Assembly (NCBI GenBank): GCA_922989275.2 | Contig: OV277863.1 | Coordinates: 20,116,001 to 20,180,000, forward strand | Length of the DNA: 64,000 bases | Reading direction: 5' to 3' | Origin: Gari tellinella | Lineage: Eukaryota; Mollusca; Bivalvia; Cardiida; Psammobiidae | Part shown: positions 61,831 through 64,000 of the stretch, one piece after another | Layout: every line of letters starts with the position of its first letter | How positions within the stretch are numbered: the first letter of the stretch is position 1 | Program-made: the position numbers and the translations under genes | The notes under the pieces: generated by a model | Database searches by the model: none | Seen by the model: the letters and a program-made list of their open reading frames with translations, nothing else | Told to the model about the DNA's origin: nothing

Positions 61831-61994
61831 TAAGAAATGAACTGATTTTTTCGGCGTTTAAGCGAAATAAACGACAGAAAATTATCTGCAAATTTACCAT
61901 GAATCGCGCGATTCATGGTACATTTGTATTTGCCGATAATTTTCTGTCGTTTATTTCGCTTGAACGCCGAAAACCAAAATCAGTTCATTTCTTA
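61831..61994. repeat. 164-bp near-perfect palindrome (family N end)
   Basis: TAAGAAATGAACTGATTTTT with CAGTTCATTTCTTA, then CGGCGTTTAAGCGAAATAAA and its complement, centre GAATCGCGCGATTC. Single-arm versions occur at 21855-21905 and 59590-59625. Confidence 0.85.
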
Positions 61995-61999
61995 AGTAT

Positions 62000-62500
62000 A
62001 GACTGGAATTAATTGGCCACTGGCTTTTTGAATTTTCAGAGGTCATACAAATGCAGAACAAAGGTAACACACACGACATAGGTAACACAGTAAGCTCTTT
62101 TCGGACTGTTTACATATTATCTAAATTACGCTGCCACCCATAAATAATGTGCAGACTTTTTTTCTAAAGAAAACAACAACAAAAAACTAAAATTAATCTC
62201 TTTTGAAAACAGGTTTGATGTAGTGCAGGTCGGCCCCCACATATTAGGGTCCAACTCTGGATCCATACTGTTTGACACTCAGATCGAATTTCTGCAAAAC
62301 TAAGGTCCTTTTCATTATTGCCAGGGCTATACACTTAAGACGGGAAGCCCTGTAATGTCTAAATCTACTACTTTATATTGAATGCACTTTATCTTATTGG
62401 AATGCAGACTGTTTATATATACTTTGGGGAGAGTATTTCATTATTATATATATCACCCTATTATTTCTTCAGACAATCTCGACCATATCAAGATGTACAT
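62000..62500. other. No gene seen
   Basis: A B-like hairpin trace (62228-62278, GGGTCCAACTCTGGATCCAT) is the only feature noticed. Confidence 0.35.
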
Positions 62501-62508
62501 TGGAAAAG

Positions 62509-62872
62509 TACAGCGCTCCCTCTCTACAACGTCACCCAATGGGAGACAAAACTGTATGCGTTGTTCGGAGGGAGTCGTGATAGGGAGGGAAATTTGGTTG
62601 CATTTGCAAACAGCTTGAATCCAGATCAGACGCCGCGTAACGCGGCGTCTGATCTGGATTCAAGCTGTTTGTCACTCCTCATTAATTAAGTTTTTTCTGT
62701 CATGATGTCCATTACGAAACTTTGAGAAAATTAGCAGACGACAATTTTAAGCAGACGATATTGCAGCAGTAAAGGCGTTAGACATAATTGTCCTGTTTAG
62801 GGTACCGGGGAAAGGGTCGTTGTAAAGAGGGACTCGTTGTTGGGAGGGCCACTGTAGAGAGGAAGCACTGTA
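62509..62872. mobile_element. Family J MITE, full length
   Basis: TACAGCGCTCCCTCTCTACA and TAGAGAGGAAGCACTGTA ends. The core is CAAACAGCTTGAATCCAGAT with centre GACGCCGCGTAACGCGGCG. Confidence 0.9.
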
Positions 62873-63105
62873 GTTATTTTTCCGATAACGCGTTTGTGCT
62901 GAAAACCACATCTCAACTACATACTATTTCGAACCTCAGATGCCGGGTAATCCGGCGTTTGATCAGGCTCAAAACATTTTGCCATTCGGACAAAAATAGA
63001 TCGTCAGAATTTTCAAATCACTGTCATTCTTTCCATTTTATTGCGTTTGCGTTAAGTTTCGCCTTTAAAAAGGGAACGATGAAACATCTTCGCCTATGTA
63101 CATGT
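62873..63105. mobile_element. Family A MITE, degraded
   Basis: ACGCGTTTGTGCTGAAAACC, GATGCCGGGTAATCCGGCGT and GGGAACGATGAAACATCTTC keep the family order. It sits directly against the J element. Confidence 0.6.
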
Positions 63106-63149
63106 ATAGTCCTAAGCTTCCACTAATTGAACTAGCGGGTAAATCTAAA

Positions 63150-63262
63150 GTTAAACCCATTACTCCCATAGCTTGTTTCTAGTTTTGAAGATAGCGCCCA
63201 CTAACAGCAGGTTGAAAATAAAGCAGAATGCGTTCTGTGTTACTTTCAGCCTGCTTTAAAGG
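63150..63262. mobile_element. Family C fragment
   Basis: TTAAACCCATTACTCCCATA left, AGCAGGTTGAAAATAAAGCA with CTTTCAGCCTGCTTTAAAG. Confidence 0.65.
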
Positions 63263-63269
63263 CATACGC

Positions 63270-64000
63270 TACTAATTCGTGAGACACCTAGTGGCTTTTA
63301 ACGAATTACGATAAATCAAGCATCGTTACTCAACGAATCGTGCATATCGGTTACCTCCCGTAGATACTTTCGGTTTCAAACAATCTCCATTATATGTGTA
63401 ATATAGACGTTAAATGCATGAAATTGTACTTGATAGATTAACGTACGTGAAACTTGGCAAATACTAAATCAAATAAGGCTAAGTTAATAACCCAGAACTT
63501 CAATCAAATTGAATATAAGCGTGAACCCGAGATCACATAGAAAAAGCCGTCTGCTTATTTAGGCCATTGGTATATGTATATATTGTTCATGCAAATTGAT
63601 GGCTATGAATATGCTTATGTTATTGCATGCCGAATAAAGATCTGTATCTGTATGAAAGTGCCTATAGATTCAAAAGAAGCATTATAACTAATGCTTTTTT
63701 TTTTACCATTGTCTTATTATTCACACCTATTGCTTTTTTCAAGTTTTTTGTTAGAAGTTTCATCAATTTATTTCGGGCAGATTTTGATTGAGTGAGTGTT
63801 TTCATTGAATTGAAGTCGAAAACAATTATGAAAAATGCATATATATCAGGCAACAAACTATATTCTTTGCATCATATTTTTAGTCAGCAATACTTTTTAA
63901 CTGTTTTACTGTTTGTTTGTGCCAAGTATTACTTAACATCATTGTAGAAAGGCAAAATAACGCATGCCGACTCTTTGCCGAGAATGGCTTCATCATACAT
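63270..64000. other. No gene or repeat recognised
   Basis: AT-rich sequence to the end of the window. A - strand frame at 63662-63856 is Lys/Thr/Leu-rich with no domain and is probably chance. Confidence 0.3.

Overview
This is a metazoan nuclear window, most likely from a bivalve or related mollusc. Coding sequence is sparse and cut into short exons with GT..AG introns, and most of the DNA is miniature inverted-repeat (MITE-like) elements, hairpins, SINE and LINE remnants and tandem repeats. The lineage is inferred from repeat style; only the two genes are identified from protein similarity.

Two convergent protein-coding genes can be supported. On the + strand, four exons (3904-7902) encode the 3' part of a protein with the end of a ZU5 domain, a UPA-like/linker segment and a C-terminal Death domain; the upstream exons lie outside the window or were not found. 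On the - strand a complete CDK5RAP3 (C53/LZAP) homologue runs from a TATA-containing promoter near 54.4 kb to a stop codon at 17918. It has one non-coding exon plus 13 coding exons whose phases all join, giving 517 residues. CDK5RAP3 works with UFL1 and DDRGK1 in the UFM1 ligase and ER-phagy pathway.

The rest is repeat. By end sequence and core I recognise these families: A (ends CAGTGGAGAAAACGTT, TA target), B (TTAACCCCTTCACTGCC), C (TTAACCCATTACCCCAT with a TTAAAGCAGG hairpin), D (CAGTAAAACCTCTCTATTACG), E (TTAACCCTTTGAACCCTAG), F (CTGGGGCCCGTTT), G (CAGGGCTCCAGATAAG), J (CAGCGCTCCCTCTCTAC), L (TTAACCCATTAAGCC), several pogo/Tigger-like elements (one with a broken transposase start), tRNA-derived SINEs, LINE reverse transcriptase fragments, and long elements that end in an AGGTGAGCT hairpin. 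Many families with unrelated ends carry near-perfect 50-70 bp palindromes built on the same plan, and this is the main novel pattern here.

Layout: 1-3.9 kb repeats; 3.9-7.9 kb ZU5/Death gene; 8-17.9 kb repeats, including a 180-bp tandem element and a 115-bp hairpin array; 17.9-54.4 kb CDK5RAP3 with introns full of nested elements. These include a 9 x 109-bp array against a splice donor, an inverted-repeat pair around the exon encoding an IDWG motif together with decayed copies of that exon, and a 3.4-kb inverted-repeat element whose empty site is also in the window. From 54.4 to 64 kb there are more repeats and one unassigned open frame. The strongest leads are the IDWG-exon duplications inside an inverted-repeat pair, the modular hairpin cassettes, and the dated nested insertions.
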